Assembly: GCA_033032865.1 (NCBI GenBank)
Contig: JAWHQI010000257.1
Span: forward strand, 3,519,001 to 3,583,000
Length of the DNA: 64,000 bases
From: Dactylorhiza incarnata
Taxonomy: Eukaryota > Streptophyta > Magnoliopsida > Asparagales > Orchidaceae
Direction of reading: 5' to 3'
In this document: positions 1-11,745 of the stretch, piece after piece
Layout: the number at the start of each line of letters is the position of its first letter
Position numbering within the stretch: position 1 is the stretch's first letter
Notes under the pieces: generated by a model
The model's input: the letters and a program-made list of their open reading frames with translations, nothing else
Database searches by the model: none
What the model was told of the DNA's origin: nothing
Made by a program: the position numbers and the translations under genes

Positions 1-336
1 CCCCCCCCCCCCCCCCCCCCCCTAGGATTTCTCTATAAATAGACCCCCAGGGGTACTAGAAATGGCACTTTTGGAAGTGGTCGAGGTCCCCCCAAGTTGG
101 ATACTCGCCAAATCCATGCCCGTCTAGTACCTCGCCCAGCTTTTGGTTGCGGAGGGGAAGTTTCTCCCAAACTTCCGGGTATGTGGTGGGACCTCCCTGC
201 TGGAGCACCTGGGGTGTGCTTAGTCATTTTCTCTCTCCTATTTTAGCTATCAGAGCCGTGGAGTTGGACCGCAGGATCAGTAACCTCGGGCTGCATTGAT
301 CCGAATCTTGAGGTCAGGATTTTCCTGGCGTCAACA
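1..336 (+). mobile_element. Truncated LTR fragment related to the Tat-type LTR
   Basis: The window opens with a run of 22 C. A TATA-like sequence followed by a C-run (ctataaataga, about 36-46) comes next, and about 140 bp further on the phrase cttccgggtatgtggtggga (172-191). The same two landmarks, in the same order, occur on the minus strand of the Tat-type LTRs at 31963-34395 and 40852-50791, so this is a diverged relative in plus orientation. The piece plausibly ends in tcaaca at 331-336. The left part is outside the window or lost. No coding sequence is present. The assignment rests on these shared blocks only. Confidence 0.5.
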
Positions 337-2440
337 ATGCGCACATTGGGTCCCTAAACCCTAGGCATTGAGATTTTTCCATGCATTATAGTCATTTTGT
401 TGCATATAACCTTGCATAGAAGAAAACATCAAAATCCCATAATCCCAACTCAAGATTATACATAGTTCACCCCAATATTAGATCTATATGCGCGGGCGAT
501 GACAAGTCTTAGCTACGAGAATTAGAGTAACAAAGAAGCAATAGTAGTAGACAACTAGCATTTTTACTCGCTCAAGCCCCTACGTATAGAGGAGTTTATA
601 CATCACTCCGCAACACAAATGAATTTACCAAAATACCTCTAAATGAAACAATCTAGAAGATACCCAAAACAAGACCTTGCAAAAATAGATTGTTTCTAGG
701 TGGGACATCTGAACTCATAGAAGATAAATCGACTAAAGGTCGACAGGACGAGCTTTAAATATATTACGATTCAAGACATCTCAACAAGCTCATCCTCTTT
801 TGCCTCCTCGCCTACCCCATATCCGTGCCATTTGATCTCCGCGCACTCTATTCTTCCACTAAATGTCATCCGTGACAAGGATTGAACGAATGCAAAAAAT
901 AGGTTTTGAAACAACCATACAAAGACCGTGTTCGACCGCCGTGCTATATAAGGCTCTGTCTGGCTCAGCTGCAGCGACTGGAGAAGCAATGGTGGGAAGC
1001 AGTGGTGGAATAATCAGTTGTTTTGCAGAATGATGGTAGAATCTGTGAAACTGCTTAGAAGAACAACATTTGCAGTGTTGTTTCAAACGAAGAAAGCTGT
1101 TTGGCAACACAGCTATGCGGTGTACAATCCATTTTTGTAAATTTAGAGAAAATATAATAAGATAACACATTAATTTACTTAAAAAAATTTATAAGTGCTA
1201 AAAATACATAAATAATTCAAAAAATAATGCAAAAATAATGCATAAATAATGCATACGCATAAAAAATAATAAATTTTTAATATGATTTCATTTTTAAAAC
1301 ATCGCCCGATCGAGAAATGACAACCATCGCCAAAGAAATGAGGCAGCTAAGCTCCTGCTAGTACCGAAAACTAGGCTCATCAGAGGAGGTGATGGCAGCT
1401 AAGCTCCTGCTAGGACCGGAAACTCACCTCATCCTCCCGGTCAATGGCGAGCAGCAGCAAATGCGGGTTTTCGTGTAGGGTTGATAGTGGGATGTTGGAG
1501 AGACGGGAGATGGCTGCGAGATTCTTGAGATGCCGGAGAGACGGGAGATGAGTTAGCTTGACCAACAGGACGAGGAGGGATCGATGGATAGACGAAACGC
1601 GCCGTTCGCGATTCATGAGTCGTGAAAAAATTTCACGACTCAAAATCGCCGTTATTTCGCGGATTTGGGGCGGTGGTGGTTTCCACTGTTGTGCCTGTTT
1701 TTTACTGTTTGGCGGGGCGGTGAAAAAATCGGCGGCAAGCCATGGCAAAAACACTAAACCAAGGCGCCAATCTTACAAACTGTTTATAACTACAACATAA
1801 TAGTACTTGCCGATGATACACTGTCAGTGTATGATAAAATTACCCTCACTGATTGTTGCTTATTCCGTTCATCGCACAATTACACTCCCCACATTTGAGA
1901 AGAATTTATGATTTTTTTTTTTACTTTCATTTTATATTATATATCTATTCATTTACTAAAAGTCTAAAAGCAATAAAACAATTGGACCTTTGTGATAGAA
2001 TTGATGGTGCCACCCTCAAATATGAGAATTTTCTTGATAGGATTTATTTGAGAATTCTTTCTCTATATATATATACCATATTAAAAAGAAATATCACTTA
2101 CGTGCGCATACCTTGAGAAATTAAGACATCAAAACAATCATGGACGTAGACTCCAAAACCCATTGCTCAAACCCGTAGTTAGGCTCCCAATTCCCCAGGG
2201 CTCCCGATTCCTTCAAAAGAACGACTCCTCCCGCACCCCCTTTGCTCCGATCGCAAACCACGGACCTCAAGATAACAAAGAACTTCGGCGCTGAACTTCA
2301 AGAACCTCGGCGCTGGAACTCTACATCTTCTTCCTCCGATCTTCAACCGCAACGGGGTCCTCGTGCCCTGCACTAATATATATATGGTATATGGTCATTT
2401 ACGGAGACCACCCCTCTAAATTTGCTAAATACAAAAATCT
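337..2440. other. AT-rich intergenic DNA, nothing recognisable
   Basis: Short open frames occur (for example 859-1170 minus and 1410-1754 minus), but none shows a motif, a repeat-family domain or convincing codon structure. A local duplication of about 35 bp is visible: cagctaagctcctgctag occurs near 1343 and again near 1396. No RNA gene is seen. Confidence 0.6.
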
Positions 2441-2712
2441 TGTGTAGGGTGCACCCCTCTTACTTTTGAAAATACAAAAATCTCCCCTGTAAGTTTACAT
2501 TTCAAGCATTCATGCACAAAAAGACCCCCTTAAAATTTACTCCAAGGGGGGTAATTTTGTGCATGGAAGTTAGCATAATTACAAGTTGCACCCCTCTTAC
2601 TTTTGAAATTACAAAAGCCTCCCCTAAAGTTTACATTTCATAACATCCATGCACATAAATACCACCTCAGAGTAAATTTTAAGGGTGGTGGAGTATATTT
2701 GTGTATATATTT
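2441..2712. repeat. Two direct copies of a pyrimidine-rich foldback repeat
   Basis: Two copies of about 125-135 bp lie head to tail. Both open with gcacccctcttacttttgaa (near 2451 and 2587). They continue through tttacatttca and then ccatgcaca or tcatgcaca. A related diverged copy lies at 24170-24335, where the two ends (ctccctctatctttt and aaaagatagaggggtgca) are inverted relative to each other, so the family looks like a non-autonomous foldback element. Element ends and target duplications could not be fixed here. Confidence 0.5.
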
Positions 2713-3041
2713 CTTTACAATACTAAAAGGGAAAAGTTCTCTTTGGTGAAATATTCAAAATTGTTTCATCTAATGACTTAACTTATATTATAATCTATTT
2801 AAATAACATAAAATACAATGCTCATTTAAGTAATTATATTATATTCTCATTAGACATGTCAATTTTATTAAAATTGATTTGAAAAATAATGATGAAACTA
2901 ATTAATTTAATTTATAAAAATAATAATGAAAAATTAATAATATTTGAATAATGATAAAAGTTTTTTGAGCAAAAAATGAATAATTGTGTATAACTATTTT
3001 CAACATTAATTAATTAATAATTAATTTATTTTAAATTGCAT
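2713..3041. other. AT-rich spacer
   Basis: Very AT-rich sequence without open frames of interest; nothing recognisable. Confidence 0.6.
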
Positions 3042-3049
3042 TAATTAAT

Positions 3050-3559
3050 GAGAGCTGATATTAGCAGTCCGGAACTGGCTATTCGCAGCCCATTGCTATT
3101 CGTAGTCCATAAATTTTATTTGTAGTCCAAAATTATATTTGCACCACACTCCATCCCAAATTAGCGAAGCACTTGGCTGATTTATTAAGCACTAGAAGCC
3201 TAGATAAACATCTTAAAAACTCAAACAATTTAAAAAAATTACCAGTAAATAAGTTAAATAACATGCATAAAGGAATTAACTCTTAAATGACATGCAAATC
3301 TTCCTCTAACAAAAAAACTAACTACTTTTTTGGATTTTCGCTGGATAATTTATTTCTTTTGTGATCAAGAAGGTGAATCTAAGAGGGGGAAGACGGCGCG
3401 ACTGATCGGCTAGGGTTTAGGCAACGAAAGGAGAGAGAAGGAGAGGAGGAGATTATTCAATGGGGTCCGATTAGCGACAATTGGACTATGAATATAATTA
3501 GAATTTTTACAATTTTTGGGGTGCGAATAACATGAATTAGACTGCTAATATCAACTCTC
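3050..3559. mobile_element. hAT-like non-autonomous element (MITE), 8-bp TSD
   Basis: The terminal inverted repeats are gagagctgatattagcagtc at the left and the complement of gactgctaatatcaactctc at the right (18 of 20 match). They are flanked by the 8-bp direct repeat TAATTAAT at 3042-3049 and 3560-3567. The flank is AT-rich, which weakens the TSD evidence, but the inverted repeats are clear. Inside the left end is ggctattcgcag, a subterminal motif shared with the elements at 4899-5277 and 25793-26307. No transposase is encoded. Confidence 0.75.
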
Positions 3560-3604
3560 TAATTAATTGATAGGATCAGAGCCTCTTTCTTTCACTCGTG
3601 TGTG

Positions 3605-3676
<72 letters not shown>
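3605..3676. repeat. (TA)n microsatellite
   Basis: An almost uninterrupted run of alternating T and A, about 70 bp. A second short TA run is at about 4004-4021, just beyond the hairpin region. Confidence 0.95.
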
Positions 3677-3679
<3 letters not shown>

Positions 3680-3729
3680 GATTGATCGTGTGCGGGCGTA
3701 CGGGCAAAGGTCAAAACAACTTAAAATCG

Positions 3730-3793
3730 AAAAGTGATCAACATGAAAGTTGTAGATCTCGTCGTGAAGAACAACTTTCATGTTGATCACTTT
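3730..3793. repeat. Long hairpin, copy 1 of the GAAAGTTGTAGATC palindrome family
   Basis: An inverted repeat with arms of about 23 bp (aaagtgatcaacatgaaagt and its complement) around a loop of about 17 nt that still contains agatctcgtcg. Only the outer arms pair. It lies in a region (3690-4000) that repeats the same block twice. Confidence 0.85.
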
Positions 3794-3918
3794 CTGATTG
3801 GGAGTCGTTTTGACCCTCGATTTGGGGCTCGAGAAGTGGGACAGCGAGAGAGCTACAGTAGACCTACGAAAACAGCGATTTCTGGCTCGGATTTGGGGGT
3901 TAAGACGGCTCCAATTTG

Positions 3919-3983
3919 AAAAGTGACCAACATGAAAGTTGTAGATCTCCTCGAGATCTACAACTTTCATGTTGGTCACTTTT
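3919..3983. repeat. Long hairpin, copy 2, near-perfect 30-bp arms
   Basis: Arms of 30 bp (aaaagtgaccaacatgaaag ... gttgtagatct) pair perfectly with the right arm across a 5-nt loop (cctcg), giving a 65-bp palindrome. The core gaaagttgtagatct with agatctacaactttc is the same as in the hairpins at 3730, 4996 and 5108. Confidence 0.9.
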
Positions 3984-4021
3984 AGATTTGGAGCCATCTT
4001 GACCTATATATATATATATAT

Positions 4022-4898
4022 GAATTATTCGTGGGAGTCAACTCTGATGATGTCCGGTCGAATCATGTGAAGCAGAAGGCATTAGGGTTCACACATCCTG
4101 TCAAATATCTGGTGTTCAAATTCTTTTGGCATTTTCTTTTTATGTTTTCTAGTTATTATTAATGGAGCGGTGGGCCCCAACTTATAGTTTGGTATGCTTG
4201 TTGACTCCTCTTCTTCCTCATGCTTTTCCCCTGTCTGCTATCTCTAATTTGTCTACAGACATTTTCTGGTTACTAGTTACTACTTACTACCATTTTTTTT
4301 AGTTTTTTTTCCTGAATTTAATCAAGTATTTCACTTTAGATTCTCCACTATTTAATCATGTAATTTTGGGGGAGAATTATGCCTATAATTTCCGCTATCC
4401 GCTGCACGAAAAAAAAGAATCACTTTTCTCGCAGATTTATGCACCCGAACAAGAATATAATCTTCACGGTCTAAACTAGCGCATAAGCTAGTCGAAGTCG
4501 CGCCAAATGAACCCTAAGTATATTTTTATAGAAATACATGCATTAATGTACACATTAGTTTTTCATATTTCTATTTAATTTTGAGCTGGCTCAAAAACCA
4601 ATCAAGCTAAATTTTGGCCCGTGGCTCGGGTAATTTGGGTTTGATCCGAGTAGATCGAAGTTCTACCCGAGCGAAAATTAAGCTAGTTTTTGAGCTGATC
4701 TCCGAGCCATAACATTGAAGGATAATTTAAAAATATATATATTAATTTTGATTCTCTCAGATGAGATTGAGTGTGAAAAGAATAAATATAATGGCATTGA
4801 CGATGATTAATTTATTTTATGGTTTAAACTTAAATGAACAAATTTTTGTCTGGCTCTCATGGTGGCACAAGTGAAATATTTCAAGGAATCGCGCCTTA
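4022..4898. other. AT-rich intergenic DNA
   Basis: No gene, domain or RNA is recognised. A short region near 4580-4700 repeats variants of gagctggctcaaaaa and gagctgatctccgagc, which could be the decayed end of a hAT-like element, but ends cannot be placed. Confidence 0.5.
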
Positions 4899-5277
4899 GG
4901 CAATTGTTATAAGCACACCAGTTTTGGCTATTCGCACACCAATTTTTTATGAGTTATTACACGCCTTTTGTAAATACGTCTTGTACATGCATTTTTAGGA
5001 AAAGTGTTCAACACGAAAATTGTAGATCTCGTCGAGCTCTACAACTTTCGTGTTGAACACTTTTCTTAGAAAAGCACGCAAAAGACATTTTCCTTTTACA
5101 TGCATTTTTAGGAAAAGTGTTCAACACGAAAGTTGTAGACCTTGATGAGATCTACAATTTTCGTGTTGAACACTTTTCCTAAAAGTGCATGTACAAGGCG
5201 TATTTTCAAAAGACATGTAATAACTCATAGAAATTGATGTGCGAATAGCCAAAATTGACGTGCTTATAACAAATGCC
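4899..5277. mobile_element. hAT-like foldback element carrying two long hairpins
   Basis: The ends form a long inverted repeat: ggcaattgttataagcac at the left and the complement of gtgcttataacaaatgcc at the right. Pairing continues through ggctattcgcacaccaa and gtaataactcat. Flanks gcgcctta (4891-4898) and gcgcctaa (5278-5285) form an 8-bp duplication with one mismatch, as expected for a hAT-type element. Inside are two tandem copies of the conserved hairpin, at about 4996-5072 and 5108-5183 (core cgaaagttgtagatc). No protein is encoded. It is unusual that one foldback element contains two smaller foldbacks in tandem. Confidence 0.75.
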
Positions 5278-5285
5278 GCGCCTAA

Positions 5286-5940
5286 TCGCCGCAATAGAAA
5301 TGACATGTATATTTGATGCCTTTAAAATTTATAATAAAAATACACGAAGCTTAAAAAATATGAATTATTTTTAATATTGAAGTTTAAAAATCTTAAAAAA
5401 ATATTTTAAATTAACTATATATTTCTCACTCTACACGAGTCTTTTTAAAATTTAAACTAACTAATAAGTGATTTAATTTTAGATTCCACGAACTGGATTT
5501 TTTTTAAATGAACTCCTACGGAATTTTTTTACAATTTAATTCCAAAATTAATTGTATTTTCTGAAAAAGGCCGGTGATTCAAATTTCTTTCTTTTACAAT
5601 TTAATTGTATTTTTCTAAAAATTGTCAAATATAATTTTATTATTTTTATTTAATCACATCATATATTATAATTTTTTTTTAAAATACAATGCACATTTAA
5701 GTAATTATATCATATTCTCAAATTAAAAATAACGAGGAAAGTTTATCTATTATCGTAGACTATCATTAGGCGTGTTAATTTATTAAAGTTGAATTGAATT
5801 GAAAAATAACGATGGAAATCAATTAATTTAATTTATAAAAATAATGATAAGATATTTTTAATTATTCATATATTATTAATTTTTTATACTTAATAATTTT
5901 TCATCATTAATAATATAAAAAAGTATAGGAATTTTGTACG
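5286..5940. other. AT-rich intergenic DNA
   Basis: Long A/T runs, no recognisable feature. Confidence 0.6.
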
Positions 5941-6269
5941 GTTTAGATTTTTAACTTAAGCCTTACCTTTTTGGCATTGACTACCAAGCGGTCCTTGATT
6001 AGTATAAATAACTCTCATTTAGAGTCCTGATGAAATTACATTGCCCTAAAAGAGGTCTACTTAAATTCTCAACACATCTCTCTTAGGAACGAAGATCGAA
6101 AACGAAGAAAACCGACAAGCAAAGAATAGCAAGCACGCAAAGATTTACGTGATTCAATAATTTGCCTACGCCGCCGCCGCACTAGGATTTCTTTTCATAT
6201 TACTATTAAAAACCGAGAATACAAAGAAAACCCTTTTACACCTGAAGTCAAGTTCAACCAGGAAAAAGT
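5941..6269 (-). mobile_element. Probable older LTR, left part, split by copia element A
   Basis: The stretch contains wording typical of reverse-oriented plant copia LTRs (gatttacgtgattcaataat near 6141, ctaggatttctt near 6182) and ends exactly at the AAAGT target duplication of copia A. The sequence right of copia A (11921 to about 12240) would be its continuation. The outer borders and TSD were not found, so this is an inference from texture. Confidence 0.35.
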
Positions 6270-6444
6270 TGATAAAACCGCTCGAAGCATCCGAATGAGG
6301 ATCAAAGTAGAATCCCCTATGTGTTGCCCCTAGGTAGGTATAAATAGGCAAACCTAAGGAGTGACTACGGGTATCCAGTATCCGTGTACCCGAAACGACC
6401 CGTTAAGCATCCGAACCCGTTTATTGTTCAAATATACATTAACG
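6270..6444 (-). repeat. 3' LTR of copia A
   Basis: Spans tgataaaaccgctcgaagca to the attaacg end (the right LTR ends in attaaca, so the terminal base has mutated). It contains the TATA-like tattta tract when read on minus. About a dozen differences from the LTR at 11746-11920 are visible, consistent with an old insertion. Confidence 0.9.
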
Positions 6445-7365
6445 ATCTCCTCCTATATTTGTGACAAAAAACGTATACATTTTGGACTGCCAAAAGTAGT
6501 GAGTAACAACAGAGTTTTCGACCTAACACATTTTCATAAGAGTTAGCACATTTAAAACATAAGTATGAGTTTCCAAACATTAAAAATTAAACATCCAACA
6601 TAAATGTGCTACTCATGAAAATAAGTCTGAACAAACATAATGACGGTGGATCAAAACATATAACAATTCTACTTAGAGAGTAGATCATCAGCATCCATGT
6701 AAAAAACTACTCTCCTCCATCTTCACCAGTGCCTGCAAGCAATTTCATGAGTTAGACTCAATGAATTCATAAACATATGCAGTAACGTCAAAAATAAACT
6801 AGCTCTACCTAAATGAGCTTAGAACTTGTAGTATTAGTGAAGTAACACTGTCAGCATCTCTATCCAGTCTCAGTAGGACCAATCAAGTTATGATTTTAAT
6901 AAATCACACATTGTTATCTTACTCATTAACGATCACTATGCACCTCATCATTAAATGATTTGACACACCATCGTTTGTAATATTATCAAGTGTGGAATAA
7001 TGTGCTACGACCATGAATATTAGATTAATCTTTACAACGACTTTCTGTTATCAGTTGAATAACTCTCAAATCAACTTACAATGAGAAAGATGTTAAAATC
7101 ATCAAATGTGGAATGACTAGCATCTAACCATCTTGAGTTTTCATCAAGAAATTATTTGGGGATGCAGTCTGTTAATAGATGCTTGAATGTTGCGACTATA
7201 AGTTCTTACTTTTCAAAACATAAACCTTGGAGGAAAGTTTCATATTCCTATGAACTTTAATCTCATTTCTCCCAATTTTTTGACTGTGAGAGCTCTATTT
7301 AAGTCTTTGGTCAAGGCGTCTGCAATATTATCTTTTGATCTCACATCAATCATGGTCATAATCCC
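6445..7365 (-). other. Non-coding 3' tail of copia A
   Basis: About 0.9 kb between the RNase H remnant and the 3' LTR without open frames. The equivalent tail is kept in copia B (55547-56334), including the block around the polypurine tract, so a long non-coding tail is a property of the family. Confidence 0.7.
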
Positions 7366-9899
7366 TTAACTTGTGAGAGAGGTCAACCAGGATTGTTTCA
7401 TCCTAAGTTGCATTCTTTTTCCATTGAACAAAGTGTTCGTAGCAATCATTTTAGTAGCCTGATTGTCACAGTATACTGCAACAGAAGTCAATTTCAGGCT
7501 CGTCAATGGAATGTCCAGTACCAAATCTCTTATCCACTCTGCTTCTTCTCCTGCGAAAACTAGAGCGCAGAGTTTGGATTCCATAGAAGAAAGAGCAATA
7601 CATGAATGCCTATTGGACTTTCAGGCTACAGCTCCTCCTCCTTGCGTGAAAATAAATCCACTAGTGGACTTGCTGTCATTTAATTTCTGAGCACCATGAC
7701 ACGTCAGAATATCCTTCCAGAACTGGAGGATGACCATTATAACATAAAGCATATTGTTGGGTGTGCTTTAAGTATCTCATCAGGCTATCGAGGACATTCC
7801 AATGGTCTTGACCAGGATTACTAGTGAATCTACTCAACATACCGACCGTAAAGGCTATGTTGGGTCTAATGCAGACCATAACATACATGAGACTACCAAT
7901 CAGTTTAGAATAATCTAACTGTCTAACCGCAACTCCTTCATTGGGTTGTAAGTGATTGTTATAGTCGTATGATGTCTCTAATGCTCGACTATCATTGTAT
8001 CCCCACATGTATGTAGTGACTTTGACGTAAGGAAATGCCATTTTTCCCAAAGATCACTTGCATGCCTAATATAGTTTCAGCTACACCTAGGTCTTTAATG
8101 CTAAATTCTCTTATTAGGTCTGACTTGACGTCATCCACTTCGGATTGATCAGATTCTAGAATAAGCATATCATCAACATACAAGCATATTAAGACGACTT
8201 TGTTTGATCTATTACGTATGTAAAGACATTTATCTGAGAGACTCGACATGAATCACATGTTCTTTACACTATAATCAAACTTCTCATGCCACAATTTTGA
8301 TGTTTGTGTTAGTCTGTATATTGACTTGATTAGTTTACATACTTTACTTTCATGACCTTGTACTATGAAGCTTTCAGGTTGGCTCATGTATATTTCTTCC
8401 GTCAGATCTCCGTTCAAGAACGCGGTCTTAACATCCATTTGATAAACAATGAAGTTCTCAATAGATGCAATCGTGAGTAGGATCCTAATAGTTGCTAAGT
8501 GACGCACGGGTGAGTAGACATCAAATTAATCTACCCGCTAACTTGTGTGAAACCTTTAGCCACCATACATGCTTTATATTTAGCTACGCTACCATTAGGA
8601 TTTAATTTCTTTTTCAGAATTCACTTACACCCTATAGTTTTAGCCCTTTTGGCTTAGCAACCAACGTCCAGGTGTTGTTCTGAAGTAGAGAATTCATCCC
8701 TTCATCTATGTCTTATTTTCAGAGTAGGGAATCCCTTGATCTCATCGCTTCTTTATAGGTGGATGGACCTTCCTCAACGTGGCAGGTGACAAAATCACTA
8801 CTGAAGGTTCTGTGAGTTCGCTCTCTTACAGAAGTTCTCCTAGACTCTAGGCCAGAATAGTCTACGGGAACTGAATAGGAAGTGCTCGGGCCTTATTCAG
8901 GATCTTCTTTAGTAATAGTTACTTGCATACCTGGAGTGACATGTTCTTATCCTTGCGGAACTTATCTTCAAAGAACACTTCATCCCTAGATTCTATAATG
9001 ATATTATTAGAAATATCTAAGAATCTATCTGCAGCACTATCTTCAGTACAGCCTAGGTAGACACATGTATTGGTCTTAGGTCCAATCTTAGACCGTCAAT
9101 GGTCAGGAACCCTGATATAGGCTATACAACCCCAGGTCTTAAGTTTAGTAAAAGACGGAGGTCTCTTAAACCAAAGCTCGTAGGGTGTAACCTCTAACTT
9201 AGCATGAGGAACTTTGTTTAGAATGTGGTTTGCAGTTAAGACTGCTTCTCCCCAATAAGCGGAAGGCATGACTGCAGTCAAGAGCATAGAGTTTAACATT
9301 TCTGTTAACATCCGATTTTTACGCTCAGCTATGTCGTTAGACTGGGGTGAGTAAGGAGCAATGATTTTTGCTATGATTCCCTATTGGGCGAGGAAACACT
9401 TGAACTCACTGGCCAGATATTCTCTTCCTCTATCACTTCTAAACCTCTTGATTTTCATGTCTAATTGTTTTTCTACCCTGGTTTTGAAAATACAAAACTT
9501 TTCAAACTCTTCGTCTTTAGTTTTAAGAAGATAGATGTGACAAAACCTAGAACAGTCATCTATAAAGGTGATCAAATACTTCATGTCTCCTCTAGTGACA
9601 AAACTTTTGAAGTCACAGATGTCGGAATGTATTCGTTCTAAGGGTGTTGTGCTCCTAGTAACCGCACTAAAAGATTTCCTAATGATCTTAGTCTGAGCAC
9701 ACACTTCACATTTATCAGGTTTTTCTGTAGTGTCTAATGCAATCTGGTGAGTTCTAGCAATTTGGAACATTTTCTTATAGTTTACGTGTCCTAGTCTCTC
9801 ATGTAGAGTTTTAGGGCTAACCAAGTTTGTGTGAACTTGTTGAACTATGCTGTTTGCTAGACTTAGTTTATACATCTTATATTTTGGACGTATACACAT
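7366..9899 (-). pseudogene. Copia A pol remnant (integrase, reverse transcriptase, RNase H)
   Basis: Read right to left, the fragments give a GAG-pre-integrase zinc domain (LHERLGHVNY and CEVCAQTK), the integrase core (HSDICDFKSF, FIDDCSRF, FRSDRGREY) at 9381-9899, more integrase at 9096-9311, reverse transcriptase with the LYVDDMLIL active-site box at about 7992-8507, and RNase H (YCDNQATKM) at 7366-7584. At least six frame changes or stops separate them, and the stretch 8510-9095 keeps no long frame. Copia B carries the same proteins in better condition. No activity is expected. Confidence 0.9.
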
Positions 9900-11101
9900 C
9901 CAAAGTAGTGAGAGTTAACTGACAGTGTTACTCTACCGCTACTAAAATTGAAAGACATACAAGCATCACACAGTAAACTAATATACACTAAATTAGCAAC
10001 TAATGAAAGAATGAATTTAACATTCTTTAAAGTTAAAGTCTTACCTGAGGATAACAGCAAAGTTGTGTTCCCCACCTTTAGTACGTCAGTTGTCTCTCCA
10101 TTTGCATCTGTCACAGAATCTTTTGCAGCAGTGAAATCTGTCGTCAGATTAGTGTTGTTGCAAACGTGGAATGTTGCCCCCGAATCCAGGTACCATTCTG
10201 TGTTGGCTTTTCCGTGTCCGACCATAGCAACAAAGTCGGACGGCCCAGCTAGGCTAACCATATTGGCATGATTGCCATCTTGTGGTGCTCTGGTCCTTTC
10301 CTTTTTAGAAAACTTGCAGTCAGATGCGCTGTGTCCCCATTTGTTGCAGTTGAAACACTTGTCATTAAACTTTTTAATATTTTTACTTGGGCCTGCAACA
10401 TGGAAACGATCTGTAGGAGGTTTGGCCGCCTTAGGATGAGACACACGTTTAGAGCTAGTGATCATGTTAGTCGCAGCCTTCTGCTTGCTAACAACTTCTA
10501 ATGTGTGTCTGGTCCTATTCGCATCCTCAATGCATATAAAACGCTTGAGCTCATTCAGGTCAACCTGCATCTTCTTGCGGTACATTTCAGTTTTGAAATG
10601 ATACCAGTACCATGTGGAAGGCAACTTAAAAATCATCGTGTCAGCAACAAAGCTATCTGGTAACGAGATATTCTCACTATGCAAGGAATCTACTAAGTTT
10701 TCAAATTCTGATACCTGAGGGAGAATGATTTTCTCCTCGTCGAACGTGAAAGAATGAAATTTGTCCACCAGATGTGCTTTGGACAGATCCTCCTCCTGCC
10801 GGAAGTGCTCCTCCAGAGCCTCCCAGATCTCCTTTGCAGTCTTCATCTTCAGGTAGTTCTTTGCCAAACTGGAGGAAAGATAGTTCAGCAAGTAATCTCG
10901 GCAGAAATCCTCATCACTGACCCACTGTGCCTCATCCTTAGTACAAATCACACCATCACGAACTGTCTGAACGGTGTAGAACACGTTCAGGTACTTCATC
11001 CCAAATTGAGTGTTCAACTTCCAGTCGTTGAACTCTGTTGCCGTGAACTTTTCCAATTTTACCATCGGAACAGGAGACGAGAAGTTGTTCCCCTTCATCA
11101 T
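9863..11101 (-). pseudogene. Copia A gag and protease
   Basis: One open frame of 413 codons if started at the ATG at 11101 (MMKGNN), which matches the start of copia B gag at 51732; the frame is also open upstream into the leader. It shows a retrotransposon Gag domain in the first 250 residues, a CCHC zinc knuckle (CFNCNKWGHSASDC) and a protease motif WYLDSGATFHV. The frame then runs out near 9890, where a one-base change relative to copia B shifts the integrase part into another frame. Gag and protease are thus the best preserved part of this dead element. Confidence 0.9.
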
Positions 11102-11745
11102 CGTGCGCACAGCAGCAGAGATCCGACCACGAGACAGAGTAAATAGGAATCTGTCGCTAGCGGCGGCGGTATCCGGGGCGGTAGTGAAAAAACGGGTTGA
11201 CGCTAGTGGATACCGAGGCGGTAGGTCCCGCGATAGATCTTCTTCCTCGTTCACTAACCGCACCAGGAAGGCGGCGCTGGAGGCGGCGGTTGCGGTTGTG
11301 AAACCTTCGTCCGGGCGGCGAGCCTAACTGCAGACGACGACGGCAACAGCAGCGGTGAGCGGCGGTTTGCGGCTTCGTTTGGATCCGGGCAAGAGATCGT
11401 CGGGCGACGGGATGGTTAGTCACCGGCGACGGGGAAAAACACTACACAGAGGAAGCGGCCGATCTCCTCGCGTGAAAATTACTGCACGTGAGCGAGAGTG
11501 GTGCTACTTCGTGCGAGCTGCGGCGCGGCGCGTCTCACGACAGCGGAACCGGCGAGGACGCACGCTGGAGAGGCTTTGAGGCGCGGAGACGTCGTCGGCG
11601 AGGGCTTTCTGCAGCGGCAGCGGGGGCGCACGGGAGCGGGAGTGGCCAAACGGAGGAGGCAGTCGGCAGTTTGCTGGAGCGATTTCTCCAAACCGTGCGT
11701 ACGGGAGAGAAATTTTCGAGTGGTTACGGGGTGCTGCTTCGAGAA
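11102..11745 (-). other. 5' leader of copia A
   Basis: GC-rich leader of about 640 bp between the 5' LTR and gag. Overlapping short frames on both strands look like composition effects. No standard primer-binding site beginning TGG was recognised next to the LTR. Confidence 0.6.

Noticed and set aside
242..260. ctatcagagccgtgg as an initiator-methionine primer-binding site following an LTR
   Set aside because: Lacks the initial TGG, and a better LTR end (tcaaca, 331-336) follows downstream.
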